From Planctomycetota bacterium (GTDB lineage Bacteria > Planctomycetota > PUPC01 > JACPCR01), in NCBI GenBank assembly GCA_027625095.1, contig JAQBXN010000069.1, positions 1-42,913 on the forward strand: a stretch of 42,913 bases of DNA. The letters are read 5' to 3'. Below the pieces are notes generated by a model that saw only the letters and a program-made list of their open reading frames with translations, was not told the DNA's origin and ran no database searches. The position numbers and the translations under genes were made by a program. The stretch's first letter is position 1. Each line of letters opens with the position of its first letter. Below are positions 1 to 8,401 of the stretch, in pieces.

Positions 1-9
1 GCTTCCGTA

Positions 10-76
10 CCCAGGGTTGCTCGAAGACTCGCGAACCCTGGGCTGTAAGACGGAACACCATTGGTGTTCAAGAGAG
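10..76. repeat. Two-hairpin dispersed repeat, copy A
   Basis: The element has an outer stem (CCCAGGGTT at 10-18 pairing with AACCCTGGG at 34-42), a linker reading CTGTAAGACG, and a second stem (AACACC at 54-59 with GGTGTT at 63-68). A second copy lies at 505-571. The layout resembles REP/PU-type extragenic elements. Confidence 0.75.
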
Positions 77-399
77 AAAATGTGGGCAAAGAGCAGGTTT
101 AAACCAGGGGCTACTCGCCTGGGTCCCTCCGGGACAGTTAAAAGGGATATCATTCGGCCGAAGTTGGAAAATTAATTTCGATCAAAGTCCTAAGGGCGTG
201 CAAACTTAAGAAACATTTTCGATTTGAAGAAAGCATTTGAAATGACCTCTGAATCGTAAGCTGAAGCCCAGCCTGGCAAGCATCCTTTGTAGTGCGCCAG
301 TTATGGCGCTTTCGGCGCGACTTCGTCGCTCCGAACGGCGATAACTCGCCAACTATAAACGAAATCCTCGTGACAGAGAGGCTGCCCCAAAGGGGCCCA

Positions 400-426
400 T
401 TTTTCCGGACGATAGTCCCGGAAAAA
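400..426. repeat. Perfect palindrome TTTTTCCGG/CCGGAAAAA
   Basis: A 9-bp perfect inverted repeat (400-408 and 418-426) surrounds a 9-nt loop. The T and A runs are inside the stem, so it is not a classical factor-independent terminator. It sits between the two copies of the dispersed hairpin repeat and may belong to the same composite element. Confidence 0.6.
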
Positions 427-504
427 TTCTAGAATCTGTGGACGCAGACAAACCTGCATATGGGCGTAACCCCTTCGAGGTAGAAGGTACTCGGAGCCCA
501 GTGA

Positions 505-571
505 CCCAGGGTAGCTCGCTGCGGCTCGCGAACCCTGGGCTGTAAGACGCAACACCTTCGGTGTAAAGAAA
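505..571. repeat. Two-hairpin dispersed repeat, copy B
   Basis: This is the second copy of the element at 10-76, in the same orientation. The stem CCCAGGGT (505-512) pairs with ACCCTGGG (532-539). The linker CTGTAAGACG is conserved, and the second hairpin pairs ACACC with GGTGT. The loop of the first hairpin differs between copies while both stems are kept, which points to conservation of the fold. Confidence 0.75.
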
Positions 572-677
572 TGATCGTAAAGCCCAGAGACGGCCACTCA
601 AATCCGTAAGATCACATCCTTCTTGGCCTACTGGCTGAACAGGCATCCTTCCGTACCAATACAGAGCATTCACTGCA

Positions 678-3600
678 ATGAAGGGCAACATGTCGCAATA
701 TCCATACACCAGGAAAGGACTGTTCCTCTGGCTTCTTTTCTGCACCAGTTTCACTCCCGTGATTGCGGAGAAACCAATGCCTGGTGTCGTTTCCGATCCG
801 GACAGCCGGCCCGGTCTGCGTGTTCCATTGCACCTGGAAGACGAATTCGGAGCAGCGAGGTCGGACGAGCCTGTTACGACCGGACTTCCTTTCCCCTCCG
901 GCTCGCTGTCCGACGTCAAACACGTGCGCATCCTCGATCCTTCTGGCAAGGAGATTCCTTCTCAGCGCCGGACGCTTGCACTGTGGAAAGATGGCTCGGT
1001 GAAATGGCTGCAGGTGGACTTTCAGGCCCAAGTGTATTTGGCCGGGAAGGCCGCGTACGAACTCGAATTCGGGCCGGAAGTTCGAGCAGGTAAGGTAACG
1101 GGCGGGCTGCGAGTCCGTTCCCAACAGGGACGGATTCAGGTGGATACTGGGCCCGCACGTTTTTCGTTCCGCAAGGATCGCTTTGAACTGTTCGAGAAGT
1201 TTGCGGTCGATCAGAATAGGAATGGCTGGTTCGGCGGCGGTGAGAAGGTGGTAGGAGCGAAGGCTGGAGGCGATGCCTTTATCGATCTCGAACACCAAGC
1301 ACCCGGACCCGCGCAGGAAGAAAACTGGCTGCTTGATGCCGCGGGCAGTCCACGGGAAGTGTTCTCCGCTGCCAACTCGGTCGACAAGTTTTCTATCGAG
1401 GTGGAAGAGCAGGGACCGCTGCGGGCGGTCATTCTGATGCGGGGAGAGCACCGTTCACCTTCCGGCCGAAACTTCGCCCCGTTCATGCTTCGCATCACTG
1501 CTTATGCCGGCAAGCCTTTTGTACGGCTGTCACACTTTTTCTTTTACAACGGCCAGCCCAAAACAGATTTCATCCGGGCGATGGGGCTTCGATTTCCGCT
1601 TTCCCTTGAAGGCAAACTGACCGGTTCGTTTGGGGCCGAGGAAAATACGAGGCTGGAGATGCACCCGCAGGCTGAAGCGGCATCGCTTACGGAAGTTGTC
1701 AAGGACCGTTTCTATCATCTTGTCCCCTGGACGCGAGATCGGACGGTGCGTTACCGCCTCGAACAGGAAACAAATAATCCTGATATCCCGCTGCCAGTTC
1801 AGGAGGGAAAAGAAGCCGCGGGTTGGGTGCAGCTTGATGGTGACCGCAGTGGGGCTTTCCTCGCATTGCGAGACTTCTGGCAGCTTCACCCCAAGGAACT
1901 TCGTATCGACAAATCAGCGCCCTCCGTCACGGTTTACTTATGGCCTGAACGGGCGGGCAAAGTGCTCGATCTGCGACGGCGTTACGACTACGTCGAAAAC
2001 GAAAAACATTACGACCTCAGTATGTTTGAGTTCGGCGGACAGGGAGTCGGGAAAACTCACGAGATACTCTTTGCCGCAGGCTCTCCCGAATCACTTCGTG
2101 CCGAGACGAAATCGATGATGGCTTTCCTGAATCGACCGCTCGCAGCTTACGTGACGCCGGAGTGGTACCGGGAAAGCGGCGCCATGCTGGATTATGCGCT
2201 TCGAGACCGCAAGACCGCTCCGCGCCGGGAGGCGATCATCGATCTCATCTTTGAGTGGCTGCTGCGAAATCCGGTGAAGTTCCACTGGGACGGCATGATC
2301 GATTACGGCGACACGTTGTTTCATGGACTGGAAACGCCAACACACGCGGGAGAGCATGCAGACAATGCCTGGGGCTCGCGAGGCTACGTGGGGTGGCTTC
2401 AGAACGATGGCAACCTGGCGCACGCTCTCTGGTTTCATTACCTGCGCACGGGGGATCGCCGGATTCTGCGCCGGGCAGAGTCGATGACGCGCCACATCAT
2501 GGACGTTGATACCTGCCACTGGTGCGAAAACGAATCCTACATCGGAGGCGTCCATCGCCACGACCAGCAGCATTGGGGCAACGGAGTCCGCGGCTACGGC
2601 ACGGACATCCATGCCATGGCGGAAATGTATTACCTGACCGGTGACCGGCGCGCTTTGGATACGATTCACGAATTCGCCCGCTTCCACATGAAGGGCGAAT
2701 CGACCGAGGACGAAAACATGGTCGGCTGCCTTGCTCGCGCCTACGAAGCCACCGGGCGCCAGGAATACCTCGATGCCGCCCGCGAGGCAGGAAAAACCTA
2801 CCACTACGGCTTTCATCTCGGCAAGTCCGGCAGTCTCGACCAGCCTCATTTCCGCACCGCCGCGGATCTCGTTCACGGCTTTCGCTTTTATGAAAACATC
2901 ACAGGCGACGGAATCGTTCCTGACCTGTTCCATAAGGCCGCGCAGAAAATGGCGGAGGGAATTCCTTCGAACGGTTACATGCTGCCGGTGCTCTCCGCCG
3001 CATACCTGTACGACAACGACCCGCTCACGCTACAGACACTCCGCTTCTGCCTCGGCAGCTACAATCCCTACGGCGAAAACCTGTTCAACACATTCGACCC
3101 GGCAAAGGAGATGCCCGAAGGCGCCGCAGCGCTTTCCTGGGAGCAGTTGGTCAGCCTCAGCAAGCGCACCCATTTCTTCAATAATAATTACTCGAACACC
3201 ATCAGCCTCCAGACGTTTCCGATGCTCATCGAGGCCGGGAGGCGGGCCGGTGTCCCAGAAAGCGACCTCCCCACCAAGGGCTACAGGCTCACCCGCATGG
3301 GTATCGGCTCGGACTGGGGCTACGCCGGGGAGAAAGTCGAACCGTTGAAGGAAACACACTTTGTCCACGTGAATCTTGAGGCCGCGGCTAATCGGAATCC
3401 GCTCGCCGATCCATTCCTCACCACTCCGGATTCTTCAGCGGGAAAGCTGAAGCCAGGCGACATCGGTTTCGACTTTGGCGAATTCCACGGGAACAGCCGC
3501 TCCTCCTTCGGAAAGACCCAGCCCGGCTGCATCCCGGTGCGGCACGGAATGAAGTATCCCTACCAGGAATCCCTGCCCGGACCGCGGGAGCACGACAATG

Positions 3601-4937
3601 CGACCTTTTACGGGCTTCCTTTCGGAACAACCTCGACGTTCTGCGGCGTGCCATTCCAGTTACCGGATCCTCTCAAGCAGGAAAGGGGCTCGATTTTCGT
3701 CGGCAAAGGTGAGAGCGCTCGCATCGACATCCCCGATGGCACGATGCGTTTGCATCTGCTGGGCCATATCTGCCTGCGCGGAGGAATCCTGCCTGAACCG
3801 GGCGCGGAATACATTCTGCATTTCAAGGACGGAACCCAGGAGCACATCCCGCTTACAAAGCTCGAAGACTACGAATGGTTTACCGGATGGGGATTCTGCA
3901 ATCGTGCCCGGCTCGCCCGCCAGTGGAAAGCTTCCGGCTCGTGGGACGGCGGGGACGGCATCCTGCTCAATCTGTTCACCATCCATGTTGAAAAGGACGG
4001 CCTGCAGAGTGTGACGCTTCATGACACCGGCCAGAGCCACGGCCTGATCCTGTTGGCCGCCACCGCCGAAGTGAAAGGAGCGAAGCAGGAAACTCCGCTC
4101 ATCGATTTGAAACCGTCTGCTGCCGCCGGGCTGCCATCCCTGGCCGCAAATTGCAAATATGCTGAACCACTCAAGGCCGGCTGGGTGGGTGACGCATCGG
4201 GGGTAAAGAGCATTTCAACTTCAGTGGTCTCGGGCATCGATGCTTCGTATCGCATGGATTTGCCGGATGGCTCTTACGACCTCGAACTCGAATTGGCCGG
4301 GATAGGTAACGGAAGTCCGATGTTTGCACTTTCGGCGGATGGGCGATTGCTCTGCCGCAAGTTTGCTCTGCCCACCCTGGGCATCGGTGGGGGCGATCCG
4401 TTCGAGACTCTGCGTGTTCCTTTGCAGGTAGTTGGAGGGCACACGATCCTGAAGCTGGAGCGGGATCGTCATGCTGGCTCGTACCGGCATTACGCATTCG
4501 TCCGCGGTGGCGAATGGCGACTGCGGCGACTGGCCGTGTTTCCACGAACGGAAACCGACATGCCCGCACCACAGATCCGATTCGGGTGGGTCGAATCCGA
4601 CCTCGACTGGAAGATGCCGAATCTATTGCCCAAGGTCACCGGCGATTTTCTGGAGACCGACGCCATCCGCTGCTGGGGAAGTTCGAAGGGCACGTTTCGG
4701 GCAGACCTGCCAGACGGAACTTACGAACTGGAAGCCATTTTCTCCGAGGTGGGTCCCATGAATGTTTCGTTGCAGGGTGATGAGTGGCTCAAAGAATTTT
4801 CAGCCAGCGAAACGGTCAGGAAGCAGACTCGCGTCACGATCAAAGGCCAGCCGCTATTGATACTGTTTGAACGATCCGGCGAAGAAGGTTCCTGGGGCAT
4901 CTCCGGCCTCGTGCTTCGGCCGATGGTAAATCCATAG
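678..4937 (+). CDS. Secreted PcRGLX/YetA-like (exo-rhamnogalacturonan lyase-like) protein
   Basis: A 1419-residue exported protein. Residues 13-31 form a hydrophobic signal peptide ending near VIAEK. Residues 45-132 resemble the N-terminal RIFT-barrel domain of the PcRGLX/YetA family (polysaccharide lyase 26), with the typical run LPFPSG, then ILDPSGKEIPSQ, then WKDGSVKWLQVDF. A long middle region rich in Trp, His and Tyr (about 480-850) looks like the family's alpha/alpha-toroid. The C-terminus adds two beta-rich modules, each with a LPDG(S/T)Y(D/E)LE motif (near residues 1194 and 1343), resembling carbohydrate-binding or galactose-binding folds. The known family removes unsaturated disaccharides from rhamnogalacturonan; the substrate here is inferred. 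An in-frame ATG at 690 is preceded by AAGGG at 681-685 and may be the true start. The gene stands alone, with about 1 kb of debris downstream. Confidence 0.75.
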   Translation: MKGNMSQYPYTRKGLFLWLLFCTSFTPVIAEKPMPGVVSDPDSRPGLRVPLHLEDEFGAARSDEPVTTGLPFPSGSLSDVKHVRILDPSGKEIPSQRRTLALWKDGSVKWLQVDFQAQVYLAGKAAYELEFGPEVRAGKVTGGLRVRSQQGRIQVDTGPARFSFRKDRFELFEKFAVDQNRNGWFGGGEKVVGAKAGGDAFIDLEHQAPGPAQEENWLLDAAGSPREVFSAANSVDKFSIEVEEQGPLRAVILMRGEHRSPSGRNFAPFMLRITAYAGKPFVRLSHFFFYNGQPKTDFIRAMGLRFPLSLEGKLTGSFGAEENTRLEMHPQAEAASLTEVVKDRFYHLVPWTRDRTVRYRLEQETNNPDIPLPVQEGKEAAGWVQLDGDRSGAFLALRDFWQLHPKELRIDKSAPSVTVYLWPERAGKVLDLRRRYDYVENEKHYDLSMFEFGGQGVGKTHEILFAAGSPESLRAETKSMMAFLNRPLAAYVTPEWYRESGAMLDYALRDRKTAPRREAIIDLIFEWLLRNPVKFHWDGMIDYGDTLFHGLETPTHAGEHADNAWGSRGYVGWLQNDGNLAHALWFHYLRTGDRRILRRAESMTRHIMDVDTCHWCENESYIGGVHRHDQQHWGNGVRGYGTDIHAMAEMYYLTGDRRALDTIHEFARFHMKGESTEDENMVGCLARAYEATGRQEYLDAAREAGKTYHYGFHLGKSGSLDQPHFRTAADLVHGFRFYENITGDGIVPDLFHKAAQKMAEGIPSNGYMLPVLSAAYLYDNDPLTLQTLRFCLGSYNPYGENLFNTFDPAKEMPEGAAALSWEQLVSLSKRTHFFNNNYSNTISLQTFPMLIEAGRRAGVPESDLPTKGYRLTRMGIGSDWGYAGEKVEPLKETHFVHVNLEAAANRNPLADPFLTTPDSSAGKLKPGDIGFDFGEFHGNSRSSFGKTQPGCIPVRHGMKYPYQESLPGPREHDNATFYGLPFGTTSTFCGVPFQLPDPLKQERGSIFVGKGESARIDIPDGTMRLHLLGHICLRGGILPEPGAEYILHFKDGTQEHIPLTKLEDYEWFTGWGFCNRARLARQWKASGSWDGGDGILLNLFTIHVEKDGLQSVTLHDTGQSHGLILLAATAEVKGAKQETPLIDLKPSAAAGLPSLAANCKYAEPLKAGWVGDASGVKSISTSVVSGIDASYRMDLPDGSYDLELELAGIGNGSPMFALSADGRLLCRKFALPTLGIGGGDPFETLRVPLQVVGGHTILKLERDRHAGSYRHYAFVRGGEWRLRRLAVFPRTETDMPAPQIRFGWVESDLDWKMPNLLPKVTGDFLETDAIRCWGSSKGTFRADLPDGTYELEAIFSEVGPMNVSLQGDEWLKEFSASETVRKQTRVTIKGQPLLILFERSGEEGSWGISGLVLRPMVNP

Positions 4938-4968
4938 ACCTGGTAGTCTTATTGCATATTCAGCGTAG

Positions 4969-5013
4969 GCCGGATTTTGAATCCGGCTCCAGGACGGTTT
5001 GAAAAACCGTCCT
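4969..5013. repeat. Double hairpin after the lyase-like gene
   Basis: Two adjacent stem-loops are visible: GCCGGATT (4969-4976) with AATCCGGC (4980-4987), then AGGACGGTTT (4991-5000) with AAACCGTCCT (5004-5013). The second has a perfect 10-bp stem and a 3-nt loop, followed by an A-run (GCAAAAAAA) and not a T-run. It is therefore not an intrinsic terminator for the forward gene. It may be a small repeat element or an RNA-stabilising 3' structure. Confidence 0.6.
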
Positions 5014-5175
5014 GCAAAAAAAGTCTCGAAGTCTCATGGGGTTGAGAAACACAAGCCGAACAGCGCAGGCCCACAAGCTCATCGCAAAGCTGGAGAAGCG
5101 CCGCAGGATTGATTGGGAGGAGAGCCCGGCGGCCCCTCATTGGTTCGAGATTTTGAGACACATCCCCACGACCAG

Positions 5176-5453
5176 GGCGGGTGGAATCTCCGGCATGTCA
5201 TCCCATATGGGTGGAACATGAAGAGAGGTCACTGAAGGGCGAGCTTCCGGAAGAGCGGCCGATCGAACTGAAAGCTGGGAGTTGCAGCTTCCATCACGGC
5301 CTCATACTTCACAGCAGCAGGCCGAACAACACAGACCAGCGTCGCCGCGGCTATGCGACCCATTACGTCAGCGCCCGCTGCCGCTACACCGGCCCTGCCG
5401 AAAACAACGACGGCATGCTGGTAAGAGGCAATTCGATTGAGGGATACATCTGA
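5176..5453 (+). pseudogene. Phytanoyl-CoA dioxygenase (PhyH) C-terminal fragment
   Basis: The frame from 5181 reads LKGELPEERPIELKAG, then CSFHHGLILHSS, then PNNTDQRRRGYATHYVSAR. This matches the C-terminal core of PhyH-family Fe(II)/2-oxoglutarate dioxygenases, including the distal iron-binding His and the 2-oxoglutarate-binding Arg. The upstream HxD half of the site is missing. Just upstream, a different frame (about 5172-5228) gives LRHVIPYGWN, which resembles the family's preceding IPGSHxWN motif and suggests a frameshift. The gene is therefore a truncated, frame-disrupted remnant. It differs clearly from the intact family member at 11471-12355. Confidence 0.65.
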
Positions 5454-5744
5454 CATGACCACATCAACAAACCGTGTGATCACCTTCTTGGCTCTCGGCG
5501 AGGAAGCGCCAGACCATTCGAACCATGCTCTGAGCTACGTAATACATATCGCAGCCGTAAGGCCGCAACCCAAGGGAAGAAAAGTGCTTCCAACGAATTC
5601 AAGGAAACAACGAATGGGGAAGCCAAAATCTTTCAAAGAAAACAAGAAACTCAACTGTAACCATGTAATACGGAATACGTAAGCTTGCAGGCACTTAGAC
5701 TTCGACAGCAGGCTGGCATCTCAAGCGCCAACCGAAGGGAGGTC

Positions 5745-5768
5745 GTCATTACGTTATTACGTCATTAC
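5745..5768. repeat. Octamer tandem repeat, 3 x GTCATTAC-type
   Basis: Three adjacent 8-bp units read GTCATTAC, GTTATTAC and GTCATTAC. This short degenerate tandem array is of the same kind as the 7-bp and 8-bp arrays inside the kinase gene (7257-7646) and after recJ (31966-32236). Confidence 0.7.
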
Positions 5769-6009
5769 GACGCTGCTGAGGCGGATACGGAGCCGGCTGG
5801 GAGACGGCGCGCCCCGGGGACAAGAATCGAGCATCGCCGCTTGAAAGAGATTGGGATATAATCCGGCCTTAAATGCATATAGCTTTTGTCTACCCAATTG
5901 CGAGAGGCCGTCTAAGCTTGAGAGCTATCATGATGAAGCAGACCGACCGATCCATAACAGCCATTCGATTTTCACATTCCCAACGTAGCCTGAATGAAAG
6001 AGGAATCCG

Positions 6010-6288
6010 GTGAGCGTCACACCTGAAATAATCCAGAGAAGCATAGAAATCGTCCGGGAGTTCAAAGCGAAGAAGCTCATCCTTTTCGGCTCCGCCCTGG
6101 ACACTCCTGAGGTGGCAAGAGACCTTGACCTGGCCTGTGAGGGGGTGGAAGGCTGGGACATTTTTCGATTAGGCGCCAGACTGGAATCGGAACTGCAACT
6201 CCCGGTCGATCTTGTACCTCTCCGCGATGGGGATCGATTCTCCAGCTACATTTCTCGAACGGGACGGGTCATCTATGACGCCGAGTGA
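6010..6288 (+). CDS. MNT-domain nucleotidyltransferase, MntA-type antitoxin
   Basis: A 92-residue minimal nucleotidyltransferase. The diagnostic motif is LFGSA at residues 25-29, followed after nine residues from Ser28 by DLD at 38-40. This gives the GS-x9-DxD nucleotide- and metal-binding signature of MNT proteins. The GTG start at 6010 is preceded by AGAGGA at 5999-6004, five bases upstream. The 3' end overlaps the next gene (start 6275) by 14 bp, the usual coupling of MNT/HEPN pairs. In characterised pairs the MNT protein neutralises the HEPN ribonuclease by adding AMP to a Tyr in its RX4HXY motif; that role is inferred here from family and context. Confidence 0.8.
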   Translation: MSVTPEIIQRSIEIVREFKAKKLILFGSALDTPEVARDLDLACEGVEGWDIFRLGARLESELQLPVDLVPLRDGDRFSSYISRTGRVIYDAE

Positions 6289-6739
6289 GCTGAAGGAACA
6301 GATCGCGATAGAGTTGGAATCCATTGAGGACACACTCCGGGAGCTTGAGCTGCTCCGGCGAGAATCCTCACAAGAATCGCGCTCCAAGAGGGATATCGCA
6401 GCAGCCGGCCTGTTCCTGGCCAATTTTTACGGCGGTATTGAGAACATTTTCAAGCGCATCTGCCGATTTCATGGCGTTGCTTTGCCGTCTGGTGATAACT
6501 GGCATGCCGTATTATTTGAAACATTCTGCAACACTTCGGAAGAAGGTCTTCCGGGGCTTCTTAGCGAAACGCTTGCCCGCGACCTGGCACCCTTTCGGCG
6601 TCTCCGACACGTAGTGCATCACGGGTACGGCATTCAATTGCGTTAGGAGGATATGCTGCCCGGTCTGGAACAGGCGAATTCGGTATTCAACAGCTTCAGA
6701 ATGGCGGTAACGGATTATCTGAATTCTCTGAAAGAATGA
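6275..6739 (+). pseudogene. HEPN (HepT-type) toxin with in-frame amber stop
   Basis: The frame opens at ATG 6275 inside the end of the MNT gene. It encodes a helical HEPN protein with R111-x4-H116-x-Y118 (in RLRHVVHHGYG), the RX4HXY ribonuclease/AMPylation motif of HepT. A TAG at 6644-6646 follows residue 123. The same frame then continues without another stop for 30 more codons (EDMLPGLEQAN and onward) to TGA at 6737-6739. HepT-like proteins usually have a Trp or similar residue followed by an acidic segment at this point, so TGG to TAG is the simplest explanation. The protein made would be 123 residues and lack the C-terminal helix, or 154 residues with readthrough. TAG is a normal stop elsewhere (for example at 4935-4937), which argues against recoding. 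Confidence 0.72.
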
Positions 6740-6746
6740 GAGTCAA

Positions 6747-8387
6747 ATGTCCATCGAATTTCATTGCCTGAATCCAGACTGCGGCAAGAGGCTCAAAGTC
6801 GCAGACGACCAGGCCGGAAAGAAGGTCCGCTGCCCCGAGTGCAAGACGGTGTGCATCACGCCGTCTGCTCCTGTGGCAGAGACGGCTGCTCAGAAGGAGG
6901 GAGATTCCGGTTCATCCGGAGGCCCTCAACTGGCCGATCTGCTCCTGAAGCGCGTACCGGCCTTCGATCTTTATGACCAGCAGGGAGAGATCGCTCGCGG
7001 CGGCATGGGCGCCATCGTCCTCTGCAACGAAAAAACCATCGGACGCCCGGTCGCCATGAAGATCATGGCGCAGAAGATCGCCGAATCGGAGGAACACCGG
7101 CTTCGTTTCCTGGAAGAGGCCCAGATCACCGGGCAACTCGAACACCCGAACATCGTTCCCATCCATGAATTGGGCAAGGATACGGAAGGGAATCTCTACT
7201 TCACGATGAAGCTGGTGAAGGGGAAGAGCCTTGGCCAAATCCTGGCGGATTTGAAGAGTCTGGGAGTCTGGGAGTCTGGGGGGATTGGAGACTCGGTCGC
7301 TTCGTCACGCCCACATTCACAAACACCCACACTGCCATACCTCTTGAACGTCTTCCTCAAAGTCTGCGACGCCATCGCTTTCGCCCATTCGAAGGGCGTG
7401 ATCCACCGCGACCTGAAGCCCGACAACATCATGGTGGGCGATTTCGGAGAAGTGCTGGTGATGGACTGGGGGCTGGCGAAAGTGCTGAAGCAAGACCAGA
7501 GACCGGAGACCGGAGACAAGAGACCGGAAGAGATCAACACTCAACATTCAACGTCCAACGCTCAACATCCAAGTTCAGACTCCACCACTCCTTCACTCCA
7601 CCACTCCAGTCCTTCCGACTCCACCACTCCACCACCCCACCACTCCGCATCTTCCTCCGTATCCAGCATCCGCTCCGATTCGGACGTCGCCCAAACCCTG
7701 GAAGGCGCCGTCCAGGGCACACCCGCCTACATGCCGCCCGAACAGGCGGAAGGGCAGATCGACAAAATCGATCAACGTTCGGACATCTATTCCCTCGGTG
7801 CCATTCTCTACGAGATTCTTACCCTGAAGCGTCCGGTTGAAGGCAAGACTGTTACAGCAGTGCTTCTGAAAGTCAGCGAAGGAAAAATCCTCGCCCCGGA
7901 AAAGCGGGCGCCCGAGCGGGGCGTTCCCAAGGAACTCTCCGCCATCTGCATGAAGGCAGTGTCGAAAAACCGGCGGAAGCGATATCAGTCGGTTCAGGAT
8001 CTGTCGAGAGACATCAGCCTGTATCTTGAGGGCCGTTCGGTTTCCGCGAAGGATGACTCCATCGCCGAGAGCGTGGTCCAGCTGGTCAGGCGGAATCGGG
8101 GCGTAAGCATTGCTGCTGACAATTCATGCTATCGGCCGAATATCCGGCGACGACCTCCGCTGGGTCTTTGTCGGCAGAGATATTTACTTTTCCGGCAGCA
8201 ATCGTCTGAGGCGAATCCGAAACATCTTAAACTGAACTTCACTTCGTCATCGGGAGACTCCGCCCGGGATGAGGAATCGAACGAATCTCTACCTTCCTCT
8301 CCCGTAAACTCAGAATGCTCGCCGGGACATATCGGTAAAGCACAGAGCTGCGAACAAGCTCATCGGGTCGGTTTTATGGAAATCTAA
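6747..8387 (+). CDS. Zinc-ribbon Ser/Thr protein kinase with repeat insertions and atypical C-terminus
   Basis: A 546-residue Hanks-type kinase. Residues 5-36 form a zinc ribbon with C7, C12, C29 and C32. The kinase domain runs from about 75 to 430, with Gly loop GEIARGGMG (80-88), Lys105 in VAMK, Glu123/124, HRDLKPDN (220-227), DWG (240-242) and MPPE (329-332), so it should be catalytically competent. Two segments absent from typical family members are translated from tandem repeats: residues 171-197 (DNA 7257-7337) and 249-313 (7491-7685), the latter between DWG and the activation-loop TPAY. After about residue 450 the sequence stops looking like a kinase. The transmembrane helix and extracellular domain common in this family are missing and the tail is unrecognised, which suggests a 3' rearrangement. 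The gene starts 7 bp after the HEPN frame's distal stop and ends 14 bp before GH127. Confidence 0.8.
   Translation: MSIEFHCLNPDCGKRLKVADDQAGKKVRCPECKTVCITPSAPVAETAAQKEGDSGSSGGPQLADLLLKRVPAFDLYDQQGEIARGGMGAIVLCNEKTIGRPVAMKIMAQKIAESEEHRLRFLEEAQITGQLEHPNIVPIHELGKDTEGNLYFTMKLVKGKSLGQILADLKSLGVWESGGIGDSVASSRPHSQTPTLPYLLNVFLKVCDAIAFAHSKGVIHRDLKPDNIMVGDFGEVLVMDWGLAKVLKQDQRPETGDKRPEEINTQHSTSNAQHPSSDSTTPSLHHSSPSDSTTPPPHHSASSSVSSIRSDSDVAQTLEGAVQGTPAYMPPEQAEGQIDKIDQRSDIYSLGAILYEILTLKRPVEGKTVTAVLLKVSEGKILAPEKRAPERGVPKELSAICMKAVSKNRRKRYQSVQDLSRDISLYLEGRSVSAKDDSIAESVVQLVRRNRGVSIAADNSCYRPNIRRRPPLGLCRQRYLLFRQQSSEANPKHLKLNFTSSSGDSARDEESNESLPSSPVNSECSPGHIGKAQSCEQAHRVGFMEI
7257..7280 (+). repeat. Octamer tandem repeat inside the kinase gene
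   Basis: Three perfect 8-bp units (AGTCTGGG) lie in the first inserted segment of the kinase reading frame, between the hinge and the helix before the HRD loop. With the following low-complexity bases they add roughly 27 residues without breaking the frame. Confidence 0.85.
7494..7646 (+). repeat. Heptamer and octamer tandem arrays in the kinase activation segment
   Basis: Three consecutive arrays are visible. At 7494-7528 there are five heptamers of the GACCGGA type. At 7535-7569 there are five heptamers of the CAACACT type. At 7579-7646 there are octamers of the ACTCCACC type, with one 7-bp unit (CCTTCCG) in the middle. All are translated, giving a Ser/Thr/His/Pro-rich loop of about 65 residues. 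The surrounding inserted segment (7491-7685) is 195 bp, a multiple of three. Confidence 0.85.
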
Positions 8388-8401
8388 CGCTGGGGTATCA
8401 A

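Larger units (their letters stand above)
1..677. other. Non-coding left flank with hairpin repeats
   Basis: I see no convincing gene here. The stretch holds two copies of a two-hairpin repeat (10-76 and 505-571), a smaller related hairpin pair at about 104-135 and a palindrome at 400-426. The open frames that cross it translate the repeats themselves and show no recognisable domain. I found no convincing promoter for the gene starting at 678. Confidence 0.7.
4938..6009. other. Spacer with gene debris and repeats
   Basis: This 1.07 kb gap holds a pair of hairpins (4969-5013), a degraded phytanoyl-CoA dioxygenase fragment (about 5176-5453) and an octamer tandem repeat (5745-5768). Between 5454 and 5744 I see only short frames without recognisable domains. 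A TATAAT hexamer at 5857-5862 lacks a correctly spaced -35 element. Confidence 0.6.

Noticed and set aside
301..949. Two overlapping reverse-strand frames near the left end.
   Set aside because: They translate the hairpin repeats and the antisense of the signal-peptide region of the lyase-like gene.
4991..5022. Intrinsic terminator for the lyase-like gene.
   Set aside because: The perfect stem is followed by an A-run, not a T-run, on the transcribed strand.
5437..5682. An 81-codon forward frame after the PhyH fragment.
   Set aside because: It has no recognisable domain and low-quality composition, and it overlaps the end of the fragment.
5841..5862. Promoter with TTGAAA and TATAAT before the MNT/HEPN genes.
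   Set aside because: The hexamers are only 10 bp apart, too close for a sigma-70-type promoter.
6644..6646. TAG read as an amino acid (genetic-code change).
   Set aside because: Other genes in the window, such as the one ending at 4937, use TAG as their natural stop.
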